A stretch of DNA of 64,000 nucleotides, taken from the NCBI RefSeq assembly GCF_012241385.1, contig NZ_JAAVXB010000001.1:248001-312000 (forward strand), written 5' to 3'. Positions within the stretch are counted from its first letter, which is position 1. Every line of letters starts with the position of its first letter. Under the pieces are notes generated by a model that saw only the letters and a program-made list of their open reading frames with translations, searched no databases and was not told the origin of the DNA. Below are positions 34,553-42,533 of this stretch, piece by piece. This DNA is from Solimonas marina (lineage in GTDB: Bacteria > Pseudomonadota > Gammaproteobacteria > Nevskiales > Nevskiaceae). The translations under genes and the position numbers were made by a program.

Positions 34553-35299
34553 ATGACGGACAAATGGGACTTCTACTTTTGCCGCGTCGACGACCAGCCG
34601 GCCTCGATCTTCGTCGATCTTGGCATTGCCGGAGACGCCCCCATGCGCACACTTCCGGTCATGGCCTACGTGCGCGTCTTCATGCGGCGGCCAAGACCTG
34701 ACGGATTGTCGAGCAACGAAGACTTCGAAGAGTTGAAATCGATCGAGGATTGTCTCGATCAGCAACTGAGTTCGAGCACGAGCGTTTACGTCGGCCGTAA
34801 TACCTCGAATGCTTGTCGTGACTTCTACTTCTACACGACCGCTACGACGTCCTGGAAAGAAGATGTGTCACTAGCGCTCGCTGCGTTTGCAGATCTTCGG
34901 TTCGAGAGCGGCACTCGCGACGATCCGGAGTGGAAAGCGTACCTCGGCTTCCTTCATCCGTCGGAGGAGGAAATGGAGCGCATACAGAACCGGCGCGCTT
35001 GTGAAGCCCTGGAAAACGCCGGAGACAAGCTAGCCGCGGAGCGCCCGATCGAGCATTGGGCATATTTCAACCAAAGCACCGATCGCACCGCCTTCATCGA
35101 GAAGGCCGAGGCGCTCGGCTATAAGGTCCTGGATACGTGGCCACCGGATGCTGAAAGCGAACGCTTTGGTGTAAATGTCGGCGCATCGGGTATCCCATCC
35201 TTACAAAACATCGATGACCTGACGATTCCCCTGTGGAGAGCCGCACGAGAATGCAATGGTGAATACGACGGATGGGAAACGGAGGTTGTGCGGGGATGA
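34553..35299 (+). CDS. DUF695 plus RraB-like domain protein
   Basis: 248 residues. The N-terminal half (DKWDFYFCRVDDQPASIFVD) looks like DUF695; the C-terminal half (about 150-248: RPIEHWAYFNQSTDRTAFIE, ALGYKVLDTWP, IPLWRAARECNGEYDGWETE) resembles the RraB / regulator of RNase E B domain. Proteins with this layout are known but uncharacterised. No signal peptide. Codon use is lower in GC than in core genes. ATG 34553 follows GGTAGAAGAG. It is a single gene bounded by extragenic palindromes. Confidence 0.7.
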   Translation: MTDKWDFYFCRVDDQPASIFVDLGIAGDAPMRTLPVMAYVRVFMRRPRPDGLSSNEDFEELKSIEDCLDQQLSSSTSVYVGRNTSNACRDFYFYTTATTSWKEDVSLALAAFADLRFESGTRDDPEWKAYLGFLHPSEEEMERIQNRRACEALENAGDKLAAERPIEHWAYFNQSTDRTAFIEKAEALGYKVLDTWPPDAESERFGVNVGASGIPSLQNIDDLTIPLWRAARECNGEYDGWETEVVRG

Positions 35300-35308
35300 G
35301 CCTGCGTG

Positions 35309-35388
35309 GGGAGGAATTTATTCCGCCTGTCGCGATTTAAGTAGCTCCGTAGGGCGGCATTCATCCCGCCTGTCGCGAATGGCGTAGA
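35309..35388. repeat. Extragenic palindromes, GTAGGGCGGGATTCATCCCGCC family
   Basis: A degenerate unit (GAGGAATTTATTCCGCCTGT) at about 35310-35336 is followed by a better one, GTAGGGCGGCATTCATCCCG, at 35349-35368 with the CCTGTCGCGAATGGCG tail. The rest of the gap to the amidohydrolase gene (to 35556) has no recognised feature. Confidence 0.8.
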
Positions 35389-35556
35389 GCCCTCATCGGC
35401 CGTGCGAATCCCCATAGGCGGCGCGAAGACAGCGTTCCAATCGACACCACCCGGATTCATATCTGGGCTATTGTCGGAAAATGGCCTTTTTCAAAGATTT
35501 CCCCATCCACCAGACAGCCGTGACGCTGCCGCTGTACCGCATGAGGACGGATATTG

Positions 35557-36912
35557 ATGCGTTGGATCAAATGCTTTGGGCTGGCGACCGCGTGCGTGAG
35601 TGCGATGGCTGCGGCAGCGCCGCCTTCTGACACCACGCTCTACAGCGACGCCACCCTCATCGATGGAACCGGCGCGCCGGCACGGACGCATCAGGACATC
35701 CTCGTGCGCGGGCAGCGCATCGTCGAAGTCGCTCCGCACGGCACGATCCACGATGCCGAAGGCGCGCGCCGCGTCGATGTTTCCGGACGCTACATCATTC
35801 CCGGCCTGATCGACAGCCACGTCCATCTCGAGACGCCGCCGAACAACGCTCGCGCCCGCGCCATCCTGCGTCGCGATCTTTATGGCGGCGTCACGGCGGT
35901 GCGCGACATGGCGGACGACCTGCGCCCGGTGGGCGAGCTGACCCGCGAGGCGCTGGTCGGTGAAATCCCCGCGCCGGATATCTATTACGCCGCGCTGATG
36001 GCGGGCGATCCCTTCTTCAAGGATCCGCGCGTGCAGTCGGTCAGCGTCGGCGTCACGCCCGGCACCGCGCCGTGGATGCAGGCAATCAACGACCGGACCG
36101 ATTTGCGCACCGCCGTCACCCTGGCGCGCGGCACCTCGGCGACGGGCATCAAGATTTACGCGGACCTGCCGGCGCATCTGGTCAAGGCGATCACGGCGGA
36201 AGCGCACCGCCAGCACTTGCGGGTCTGGACGCACAGCGCGGTGTTTCCGGCACGCCCGGCGGACGTCATCGCCGCCGGTGTCGATACCGTCAGCCATGTC
36301 TGCTATCTGGCGTACGAGGTCCAGAAGACGATCCCCGCCGCCTATGAAGATCACACGCCGATCGACGAAACGCTGCTGGCCCCGCACGGCGACGATCCGG
36401 TCATGGCGCGGCTCTACCGCGAGATGATCGAGCGCAACATCATCCTCGATGCCACCGGCAGTCTGTTCGTGCGCTACGACGCCGAGCGCAAGACGCATCC
36501 CGAGCGCAAGCCGCTGCGCTGCACCGGCCCGACCGTGATCCGGCTGACGCAACAGGCCTGGCGCGCGGGCGTGGCGATCTCCACCGGCACCGATCATGTC
36601 ATGCGCTACGACCACGCGTGGCCGGAAGTCGATGACGAGCTGTTCTTCCTCGCCCGCGATGTCGGCATGCCACCGCTGGCGGTGATCCATTCGGCGACGA
36701 TGGTCAGCGCCGCAGCGGCCGGGCAGTCGCGCGACATGGGTTCGGTGGAAGCGGGCAAGCTCGCCAACTTCGTCGTCCTGACCGCCGATCCGCTGGCTGA
36801 TATCGGCAACATCCGCGCGATCGAGATGACGGTGAAGCGCGGCCGCGCCTATCTGCGCGCCGATTATCAGCCGACGACTCAAGCGGAAATGGGAGACGGC
36901 GATGATGATTGA
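35557..36912 (+). CDS. Exported amidohydrolase (imidazolonepropionase/Xaa-Pro dipeptidase-like)
   Basis: 451 residues. A signal peptide covers about 1-21 (MRWIKCFGLATACVSAMAAA, AAP). Metal-binding motifs of the amidohydrolase superfamily are present: DSHVHLE (His near residue 88), the carboxylated-Lys region GIKIYADL, WTHSAVF and VSHVCYL for two more His, and STGTDHVMRYDH for the Asp. The C-terminal composite domain ends AGKLANFVVLTADPL. ATG 35557 follows GAGGACGG. Members cleave cyclic imides, dipeptides or similar C-N bonds. The stop overlaps the M19 dipeptidase start, so they are co-translated. Confidence 0.87.
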   Translation: MRWIKCFGLATACVSAMAAAAPPSDTTLYSDATLIDGTGAPARTHQDILVRGQRIVEVAPHGTIHDAEGARRVDVSGRYIIPGLIDSHVHLETPPNNARARAILRRDLYGGVTAVRDMADDLRPVGELTREALVGEIPAPDIYYAALMAGDPFFKDPRVQSVSVGVTPGTAPWMQAINDRTDLRTAVTLARGTSATGIKIYADLPAHLVKAITAEAHRQHLRVWTHSAVFPARPADVIAAGVDTVSHVCYLAYEVQKTIPAAYEDHTPIDETLLAPHGDDPVMARLYREMIERNIILDATGSLFVRYDAERKTHPERKPLRCTGPTVIRLTQQAWRAGVAISTGTDHVMRYDHAWPEVDDELFFLARDVGMPPLAVIHSATMVSAAAAGQSRDMGSVEAGKLANFVVLTADPLADIGNIRAIEMTVKRGRAYLRADYQPTTQAEMGDGDDD

Positions 36913-38035
36913 TCGACGCGAGCTGTTGACGCTCTCGGCGGCGGCGCTCACCACCGTCGCCGCCGGACCGGCGCGCGCACGAACCAGCAGCGACAATCCG
37001 ATGGACAACTGGATCATTGTCAACGCACTGGGCGGACTGGGTGATCCCAATCTCCCCGGCGACAGCCTGGTCCCCGATCTCAGCCCGCGCGTGCTGGCCG
37101 AAGCGCATGCCTCGGGCCTGACCATGGTCAACATCACGCTTGGCTATGTCTCCGGGCCGGAGGAACCGTTCGAAGCCAGCGTTCGCGACATCGCCGCAAC
37201 CGATCGCCTGATCCGCGAGCACGCGGCCGAGGTGACCAAGATCCTGAGCGTCGCCGACATCCGCAAGGCCAAGACGGATGGCAAGATCGGCCTGCTCTAC
37301 GGCTTCCAGAACGGCGCGATGATGGGCAACGACGCGAGCCGCGTCGATGTTTTCGCCAACCTCGGCGTGCGCGTGTTCCAGCTCACCTACAACCCCGCCA
37401 ACCAGATCGGCGACGGCTCGATGGCGTCGCAGAACCGTGGCCTCACGCCATTCGGGCGCGAGGTCGTGGCGCGCCTGAACGAACAGCGTGTGATGGTCGA
37501 TCTGTCGCACAGCGGCGAGCAGACCTGCCTCGAAGCAGCGCGGATTTCACGCGCGCCGATCTCGATCAACCACACCGGCTGCCGCGCGCTGGTCGATCTG
37601 CCGCGCAACAAGACGGATGCGGAACTGCGGCTGGTTGCCGAGCGCGGCGGCTTCGTCGGCATTTATTTCATGCCGTTCGTCAACAAGACCGGCCACGCCC
37701 GCGCCGAAGACGTGGTGGCGCACATCGACCATGCGGTGAAGGTCTGCGGCGAGGATCATGTCGGCATCGGCACCGACGGCGACGTGAGCCAGATCGACGA
37801 TCTGGATGCCTACCAGGCGGCGCTCGCCAAAGAAGTGGCAGAACGCCGCGCCGCCGGCATCAGCGCCGCCGGTGAGCGGCCCGACACCTATCCCTTCGTC
37901 ATCGACCTGCGCGGCCCGGACCAGTTCCAAAAGCTCATTCGCCTGCTCCAAGCGAAAGGCTATTCCCAGAACCGGATCGAAAAAATCATGGGCCTCAACT
38001 TCCTGCGCTACGCGCAGGACGTCTGGGGCGCATGA
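36902..38035 (+). CDS. Membrane dipeptidase (peptidase M19, renal-dipeptidase-like), exported
   Basis: 377 residues. The N-terminal signal (MMIDRRELLTLSAAALTTVA, AGPARA) has a twin-arginine look with only R5-R6 and so could use Tat. M19 motifs: GKIGLLYGFQNGAM, VDLSHSGEQTC, ISINHTGCRAL and HVGIGTDGD. The usual early metal site HxD (DGHND-type) appears as IIVNALGGLGD, so one canonical His/Asp pair is altered. It overlaps the preceding amidohydrolase by 11 bases. A two-step hydrolysis of a periplasmic amide or dipeptide is plausible but not proven. Confidence 0.85.
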   Translation: MMIDRRELLTLSAAALTTVAAGPARARTSSDNPMDNWIIVNALGGLGDPNLPGDSLVPDLSPRVLAEAHASGLTMVNITLGYVSGPEEPFEASVRDIAATDRLIREHAAEVTKILSVADIRKAKTDGKIGLLYGFQNGAMMGNDASRVDVFANLGVRVFQLTYNPANQIGDGSMASQNRGLTPFGREVVARLNEQRVMVDLSHSGEQTCLEAARISRAPISINHTGCRALVDLPRNKTDAELRLVAERGGFVGIYFMPFVNKTGHARAEDVVAHIDHAVKVCGEDHVGIGTDGDVSQIDDLDAYQAALAKEVAERRAAGISAAGERPDTYPFVIDLRGPDQFQKLIRLLQAKGYSQNRIEKIMGLNFLRYAQDVWGA

Positions 38036-38112
38036 CCGACGACCCGGCGCCATGCCGCAGAAGGTGATCAACGCCGACGCAGACCGTGGGACTGGCGCGC
38101 CCTTTCCATGTG

Positions 38113-38253
38113 CCAAGCCGCAAAATTTTATGCGGCATTCGGCGTACCGTTTTCCTAACGGCCATCGGCACATTCAATCATTTGCAGCCTCTGTGACGGA
38201 GTTATCGGACATGCCGACTTTTTCATCGGACAATCCCGTGTGCTCTAAATGGC
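38113..38253. repeat. 140-bp structured repeat, copy 2
   Basis: The partner of 33841-33980, same orientation, 4.27 kb away. Stems GCCGC/GCGGC and ACCGTT/AACGGC match those of copy 1. Where one copy has an A-C mismatch on the plus strand the minus strand has a G-U pair, so the fold is intact in both copies only on the minus strand. It ends 15 bases before a small hypothetical gene. Confidence 0.75.
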
Positions 38254-38268
38254 ATTGGACGTATTCGC

Positions 38269-38703
38269 ATGGCTAGCAAGAAACGACTGCGCAGCGTGTG
38301 TCACAGCATTGCTCACCATGCTGTGAGCGGCCTGTCGTACATCCATCCGCATCTGCTTCGTGCTTGTCGCAGCGGAGGTCACGCCAGCATGGAGGTTAGC
38401 CTGCTGGAGACGGAGCCATGCCCCGAGCAGTTTCGAGGCATTGACCCATTGCGCGTATCACTAAATAGCGTGAAGGAGAAGTTCGAGAGCATCCTTTCTT
38501 CTGAGGGATTTAGCAGCTCCGATATCATCATCGCGACTTTGCGCTTCTCAGCCGATCCTTCCACGCCAGATGATCATTGCAGTGTTTGCCATGCTACCGT
38601 TCAAGGTAGAGAAGGTGATCCTGTGGAGTGCACCGTAGATTACCTGGGTAACAAATACGTCCAACAATCAGCTCCAGCGCGACGGACGATTCCTACGGTT
38701 TAG
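38269..38703 (+). CDS. Hypothetical protein, possibly truncated by an IS
   Basis: 144 residues, no family recognised. The C-terminal half has a CSVCHATVQGREGDPVECTV segment with spaced Cys/His and could bind metal. Codon use is clearly lower in GC than in core genes. There is no good Shine-Dalgarno before ATG 38269; ATG 38389 (MEVSLLETEP) is an alternative. The stop TAG lies at the exact left end of an IS-like sequence (TGGACACCCTGAACTAACCC), so the original C-terminus may be lost. Confidence 0.5.
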   Translation: MASKKRLRSVCHSIAHHAVSGLSYIHPHLLRACRSGGHASMEVSLLETEPCPEQFRGIDPLRVSLNSVKEKFESILSSEGFSSSDIIIATLRFSADPSTPDDHCSVCHATVQGREGDPVECTVDYLGNKYVQQSAPARRTIPTV

Positions 38704-38798
38704 TGGACACCCTGAACTAACCCTTCAGGAGTCCTCAAATGCCGATGCCAAGCCCAAGAACAACGTATCGATTTAGTCCGGAATTCAAAGCACAGTAG
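38703..38798 (+). pseudogene. IS3-type transposase OrfA remnant
   Basis: TGGACACCCTGAACTAACCC at 38704 looks like a terminal repeat. A Shine-Dalgarno (TTCAGGAG) and ATG 38739 follow; the frame reads MPMPSPRTTYRFSPEFKAQ and then stops. RFSPEFKA is the signature start of IS3-family OrfA. The stop codon TAG (38796-38798) is supplied by an extragenic palindrome unit that begins at the same place, so nearly all of the IS is gone. Confidence 0.7.
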
Positions 38799-38826
38799 GG
38801 CGGGATTTATCCCGTCAGTCGCGAGC
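38795..38826. repeat. Extragenic palindrome joined to the IS remnant
   Basis: GTAGGGCGGGATTTATCCCG from 38795 followed by TCAGTCGCGAGC, a variant of the GTAGGGCGGGATTCATCCCGCC family. A poor inverted partner (CAGGCTGAATCCCGCGCC) lies at about 38839-38856. It begins inside the IS3 OrfA remnant. Confidence 0.8.
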
Positions 38827-38883
38827 ATTCCACAACGCAGGCTGAATCCCGCGCCATAACCGATATAGAGAGGCGGCACGGAA

Positions 38884-39345
38884 ATGGAACCCGAAGATGA
38901 ACCCGTGATCGATGGCCTTGAAGGCGGTTGCCGCTGCGGCGCAGTTCGTTACACGCTCGCGCTCGAACGCCTGCCTCGAAGCTATGCCTGTCATTGCCAT
39001 CAGTGCCAGCGTTGGAGCGGAAGCGCGTTCAGTCAGCAGGTCATCGTTCCGGAGCCGGCGTTGAGTGTCCGCGGCAACTTAACGGTCTTCGAACTCACGA
39101 CCGCGGAGCGGACCAGCATTCAGCGTTATTGCGCGGCTTGTCATGGGCGCATCTACAACACCAACACACGCCGTCCGGGCATGGCGGTCGTACGCGCTGG
39201 CACTCTCGATCGCTCCGAGGAACTGGAATGCGTGCTGCACATTTTCGTGGCTTACAAACAGCGCTGGCTCACCCTGCCCGAAGGCGTTCCCGCATATCCT
39301 GAAATGGCGCCGCCGGAGGCCATGATGGCGGCGTTGCGCGGCTAA
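38884..39345 (+). CDS. GFA family (CENP-V/GFA domain) zinc protein
   Basis: 153 residues. Zinc-binding Cys are arranged as in glutathione-dependent formaldehyde-activating-like proteins: GCRCGAVRY, CHCHQCQRWSGSAF, and later RYCAACHGRIYN (His replaces Gly after the second Cys). The C-terminal part is ordinary for the family. Function is unknown beyond the fold; true formaldehyde activity is doubtful for most members. ATG 38884 is preceded by GAGAGGCGGCACGGAA. Confidence 0.88.
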   Translation: MEPEDEPVIDGLEGGCRCGAVRYTLALERLPRSYACHCHQCQRWSGSAFSQQVIVPEPALSVRGNLTVFELTTAERTSIQRYCAACHGRIYNTNTRRPGMAVVRAGTLDRSEELECVLHIFVAYKQRWLTLPEGVPAYPEMAPPEAMMAALRG

Positions 39346-39370
39346 TGGCCGTCGTTGCAAATTTCAGCCG

Positions 39371-39446
39371 CTCGCGACAGGCGGGATGAATCCCGCCCTA
39401 CGACTGATGAAGATCGGGACACCGGGATTTATTCCGGCAGTCGCAG
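39371..39446. repeat. Two extragenic palindromes in opposite orientation
   Basis: CTCGCGACAGGCGGGATGAA, TCCCGCCCTACGAC (39371-39404) is the inverse of the GTAGGGCGGGATTCATCCCGCC family, followed by a degenerate direct unit CACCGGGATTTATTCCGGCA up to about 39446. Confidence 0.8.
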
Positions 39447-39490
39447 CCATTTCACAAGGCCAGCCAAGTCCTGTCCGGCGGACTGACAAC

Positions 39491-39823
39491 ATGAAGCGCA
39501 TGAACAAAACCACTTCTACGCGAATCACCACGCTGTGGCTCGCTCTGAACGCTGCCGGAGCCGGGCTGTTTCTCCTTTTTGCCTCCGCGGCGTGGGTTGA
39601 ACCCGAAATACGTCAGTATCCTGGTGCGGCTGGCGGAGGTGCGGTCATTGCGGTTCTTGGAGGCGCGCCGCTACTGGCGCTGTACACGCTTGCGAACGCT
39701 GGTCTCTTTATTTGGGCCGTCGTCGTCCGCATGAGGCGAAGCTATTGGCCTATCAGCGCGTGGTGCTGGGCGTCCCTTCCGATGTGGGTAGGCGTCGTCA
39801 TTTTCAGTCGATCGCACATGTAG
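39491..39823 (+). CDS. Small hypothetical membrane protein
   Basis: 110 residues with three hydrophobic helices: about 13-33 (LWLALNAAGAGLFLLFASAA), 46-76 (GGGAVIAVLGGAPLLALYTL and onward) and 85-106 (PISAWCWASLPMWVGVVIF). No family recognised. ATG 39491 (MKRMNKTTSTRITT) was preferred to the open frame from 39386, which would start inside a repeat. Flanked by extragenic palindromes on both sides. Confidence 0.6.
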   Translation: MKRMNKTTSTRITTLWLALNAAGAGLFLLFASAAWVEPEIRQYPGAAGGGAVIAVLGGAPLLALYTLANAGLFIWAVVVRMRRSYWPISAWCWASLPMWVGVVIFSRSHM

Positions 39824-39827
39824 GCGT

Positions 39828-39863
39828 CGTCGCGACGGGCGGGATGAATCCCGCCCTACGACG
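39828..39863. repeat. Extragenic palindrome, GTAGGGCGGGATTCATCCCGCC family (inverse)
   Basis: GTCGCGACGGGCGGGATGAA then TCCCGCCCTACGACG. It begins 5 bases after the stop of the small membrane protein. Confidence 0.85.
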
Positions 39864-39880
39864 TCTCGGGTGATCAATGA

Positions 39881-39940
39881 GGTCGCGGCTTGCGCCGCTC
39901 CTACGGGGGCTTCTGTAGGAGAGTGGCGCGAGCCGCGACC
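39881..39940. repeat. Extragenic palindrome, GGTCGCGGCTTGCGCCGCTCCTAC family; possible bidirectional terminator
   Basis: GGTCGCGGCTTGCGCCGCTC-CTAC (39881-39904) pairs with GTAGGAGAGTGGCGCGAGCC-GCGACC (39915-39940) in a long stem with a small loop. It lies 10 bases beyond the stop of the minus-strand RND gene and could end transcription from both sides. Related copies occur at 8656-8782 and 45128-45241. Confidence 0.85.
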
Positions 39941-39950
39941 TTGTCTCAGG

Positions 39951-42533
39951 TCAGGCTTCTGCGACGCGGTGTGGTGCGGGTTTGGGCTGCGGCGCTGCGC
40001 GTTCGCGGAACAGCCAGGCGCCGAGGGCGGGAAGCAGGCAGATGGCGCCGAGCATGTTGACGAGGAACATGAAGCTCAGCAGCAGGCCCATGTCGGCCTG
40101 GAACTTCAGGGCCGAGAATGTCCAGGTGCCGACGCCGATGGCCATGGTGATGGCGGTGAAGACGGCGGCGGTGCCGCGTTCGAGCATTGCTTCGCGGAAG
40201 GCTTCGCCGAACGGCTGGCCGTCGCGCAGGTAGTGCTGGATGCGCTCGAACAAATAGATGCCGTAGTCGACGCCGACGCCGACGCCGAGCGCGACGACCG
40301 GGAGCGTGGCGACCTTGAGGCCGATGTCCATGGTCGCCATCAGCGCGTTGCAGAAGATCGAGACCATGGTCAGCGGCACCAGCACGCACAGCGTCGCGCG
40401 CCACGATCGGAAGGTCAGCAGACACAGCAGCGCGAGGGCACCGAAGATCGCCAGCAGCATCTTCGCCTCGGCCGATTCGACGGCTTCATTGGTGGCGGCC
40501 ATGACGCCGACGTTGCCGCTGGCCAGCCGCATGCGCACACCATCCACCGGATGCGCCTTGATGAAGTCCTTCACCTGGTCGACGGCGTGGGCGATGGTCG
40601 CGCCCTCGTGGTTCTTCATGAACACCAGCACCTGAATGGCGCGGCAGCTTTCGGTGTTGAGACCCAGCGCCGGGTCGAAGGCCTTGGAGCCGGTCGACAG
40701 GCCCACTTCCGAACGCGGTAGCGCACGCCAGCGCGGATTGCCTTCGTTGAACGCGCCGATCACCAGCTTGCCGATGCCGGCGACGCTGGTCACCGAACGC
40801 ACGCCCTGCACGCCGCGCATGTACAGCTCGAACTGGTCGATCAGGTTCATGACCGGATAGTGCAGGCAGGAGTCGCCGGCAAAGTCCGGCGCTTCGACGA
40901 TGACGCTGAGCACGTCGGTGCCGATGTTGTAGTGGTTGGCGATCTCGCCGTTGTCGTGGTTGTAGCGCGAGGTCGGGCGCAGCTCAGGCGCACCGGTGCC
41001 GGTATCGCCGATCACCAGGCCGCGCGAGGCATGCGTGGTGACGAACAACAGCACCAGGCAGACGGCGAATACGCCTAGCGCGAAGCGTGGCTGTGCGCAG
41101 CGGGCCATCTGCTTCCAGATCGCCATCTGCCGTGTCGACGGCGGTTTCAGCGAGTTTTCGCGGCTGCGCTGTTCGAGGCGGATGTGCGTGAGGATGATCG
41201 GCAGGATCATCTTGTTGGTGACGATCATCAGCAGCACGCCGAGGCAGGCGGTGATGCCGAGTTCATGGACGATGGGAATGTCGATGAACATGATGACGGC
41301 GAAGCCCAGCGCATTGGTCAGCAGCGCGACGGCGCCGGGAATGAACAGTTTGCGGAACGCCGCGCGCGATGCGTCGACGGCCGTCGCGCCGCGCACCACC
41401 TCGTGACGCCAGGCATTGGTCATCTGCACGGCATGACTGACGCCGATCGAGAAGATCAGGAACGGCACGAGGATGGACATCGGGTCGATGCCGAAGCCGA
41501 TCATCGGCAGGATGCCGAGCAGCCACAGCACCGGCAGCAGCGCGACGATCAGCGCCACCAGCGTCAGGCGCAGCGAGCGCGAGTACAGGAACAGCAAGAC
41601 CATGGTGATGACGAAGGCGACCGCGAAGAACGCGAACACGCCGACCAGACCGTTGATGACATCCCCGAGCAACTGCGCGAAGCCGATGATGTTGACCTCG
41701 ACATCGGGGTTGTAGTCGGGGTTGGCGACCGCCTTCACGTCAAGCTCGCTGCCCTTGATCTTGATCGGCTCGCCGCCGCCCGGCGGACGCTCGTAGAACG
41801 CCTGCATGCCCAGCGACCAGCCGTAGTCGACGTAACCGTGATCGATTTCCTGGCCGGCCTTGAACGGCGGGTGGTCCTGCTTGAGCGTGTAGACGTATTC
41901 GTGCGGGCTTTCGAACTGGCCGCGGATGTCGGCCAGGTTGCGGATCACGCGGCGGTAGAAGATTTCCGCCTCGGCGGGATTGCCGGTGTCGACTTCCTGC
42001 AGGTCGGCACGAATCAATGCGCTCTTGTAGTCGTTGGAGACCAGCAGGCCGACCTGCCCGGACAGTGACACGTTGTGCCGTACGCGCGCCAGCTGTTCCG
42101 GCGTGGCCGAGAAGCGCGCCGGCACCACCGGCTCGCCCTTGAAGCCGTCTTCGGTGATTTCGATGTAGTAGGTGTTGGGCGTGAAGATCGACGACACGCG
42201 CGTGCGGTCGACGCCGGGAATCAGGAACACGTCGTCCGTGGCCTTGCGCATGGCCTCGAAGAACGGCTTGTTGTAGATGTCGCCCTTGCCCTTCCAGCGC
42301 AAATTGACGAGCAGCGAGTTGGCGCCGGAGAAGTGCTTGATGTGATCCATCATCGTCTGCATGTACGGATGATGGATAGGGATCTGCTTCATGAAGCCGG
42401 GGTCGAGCTGGACGCGCGTGGCGCTCCAACCGAACACGACGGTCATCGCCAGGAACAGCACGGCGAGCGCATGACGCCAGCCGATCAAAAAGTCGGAAAT
42501 GCCGTCGACGCAGGCGCGCAAGGTGGTCTTCAT
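39951..42533 (-). CDS. RND/MMPL superfamily transporter
   Basis: 860 residues, inner membrane. One helix near the N-terminus (HALAVLFLAMTVVFGWSATR), a large periplasmic loop (about 50-250), five helices (about 255-425: e.g. FAVAFVITMVLLFLYSRSLR and VALLTNALGFAVIMFIDIPI), a second helix/loop/five-helix repeat, ending LGAICLLPALGAWLF. The GVGVDYGIYLFERIQ segment holds the intramembrane Asp typical of RND/MMPL. Members of this subgroup accompany DUF1329, DUF1302 and BNR-repeat genes in steroid and hydrocarbon degraders and are thought to move hydrophobic substrates. It overlaps the BNR gene by 4 bases. Confidence 0.92.
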   Translation of the reverse strand: MKTTLRACVDGISDFLIGWRHALAVLFLAMTVVFGWSATRVQLDPGFMKQIPIHHPYMQTMMDHIKHFSGANSLLVNLRWKGKGDIYNKPFFEAMRKATDDVFLIPGVDRTRVSSIFTPNTYYIEITEDGFKGEPVVPARFSATPEQLARVRHNVSLSGQVGLLVSNDYKSALIRADLQEVDTGNPAEAEIFYRRVIRNLADIRGQFESPHEYVYTLKQDHPPFKAGQEIDHGYVDYGWSLGMQAFYERPPGGGEPIKIKGSELDVKAVANPDYNPDVEVNIIGFAQLLGDVINGLVGVFAFFAVAFVITMVLLFLYSRSLRLTLVALIVALLPVLWLLGILPMIGFGIDPMSILVPFLIFSIGVSHAVQMTNAWRHEVVRGATAVDASRAAFRKLFIPGAVALLTNALGFAVIMFIDIPIVHELGITACLGVLLMIVTNKMILPIILTHIRLEQRSRENSLKPPSTRQMAIWKQMARCAQPRFALGVFAVCLVLLFVTTHASRGLVIGDTGTGAPELRPTSRYNHDNGEIANHYNIGTDVLSVIVEAPDFAGDSCLHYPVMNLIDQFELYMRGVQGVRSVTSVAGIGKLVIGAFNEGNPRWRALPRSEVGLSTGSKAFDPALGLNTESCRAIQVLVFMKNHEGATIAHAVDQVKDFIKAHPVDGVRMRLASGNVGVMAATNEAVESAEAKMLLAIFGALALLCLLTFRSWRATLCVLVPLTMVSIFCNALMATMDIGLKVATLPVVALGVGVGVDYGIYLFERIQHYLRDGQPFGEAFREAMLERGTAAVFTAITMAIGVGTWTFSALKFQADMGLLLSFMFLVNMLGAICLLPALGAWLFRERAAPQPKPAPHRVAEA

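Noticed and set aside
33653-38177. Short minus-strand frames in both 140-bp repeats that translate to similar peptides (MAVRETAHRM and MAVRKTVRRM)
   Set aside because: The nucleotide differences are mostly amino-acid-changing and the frames run on into unrelated sequence, which suggests that DNA or RNA structure is kept rather than protein.
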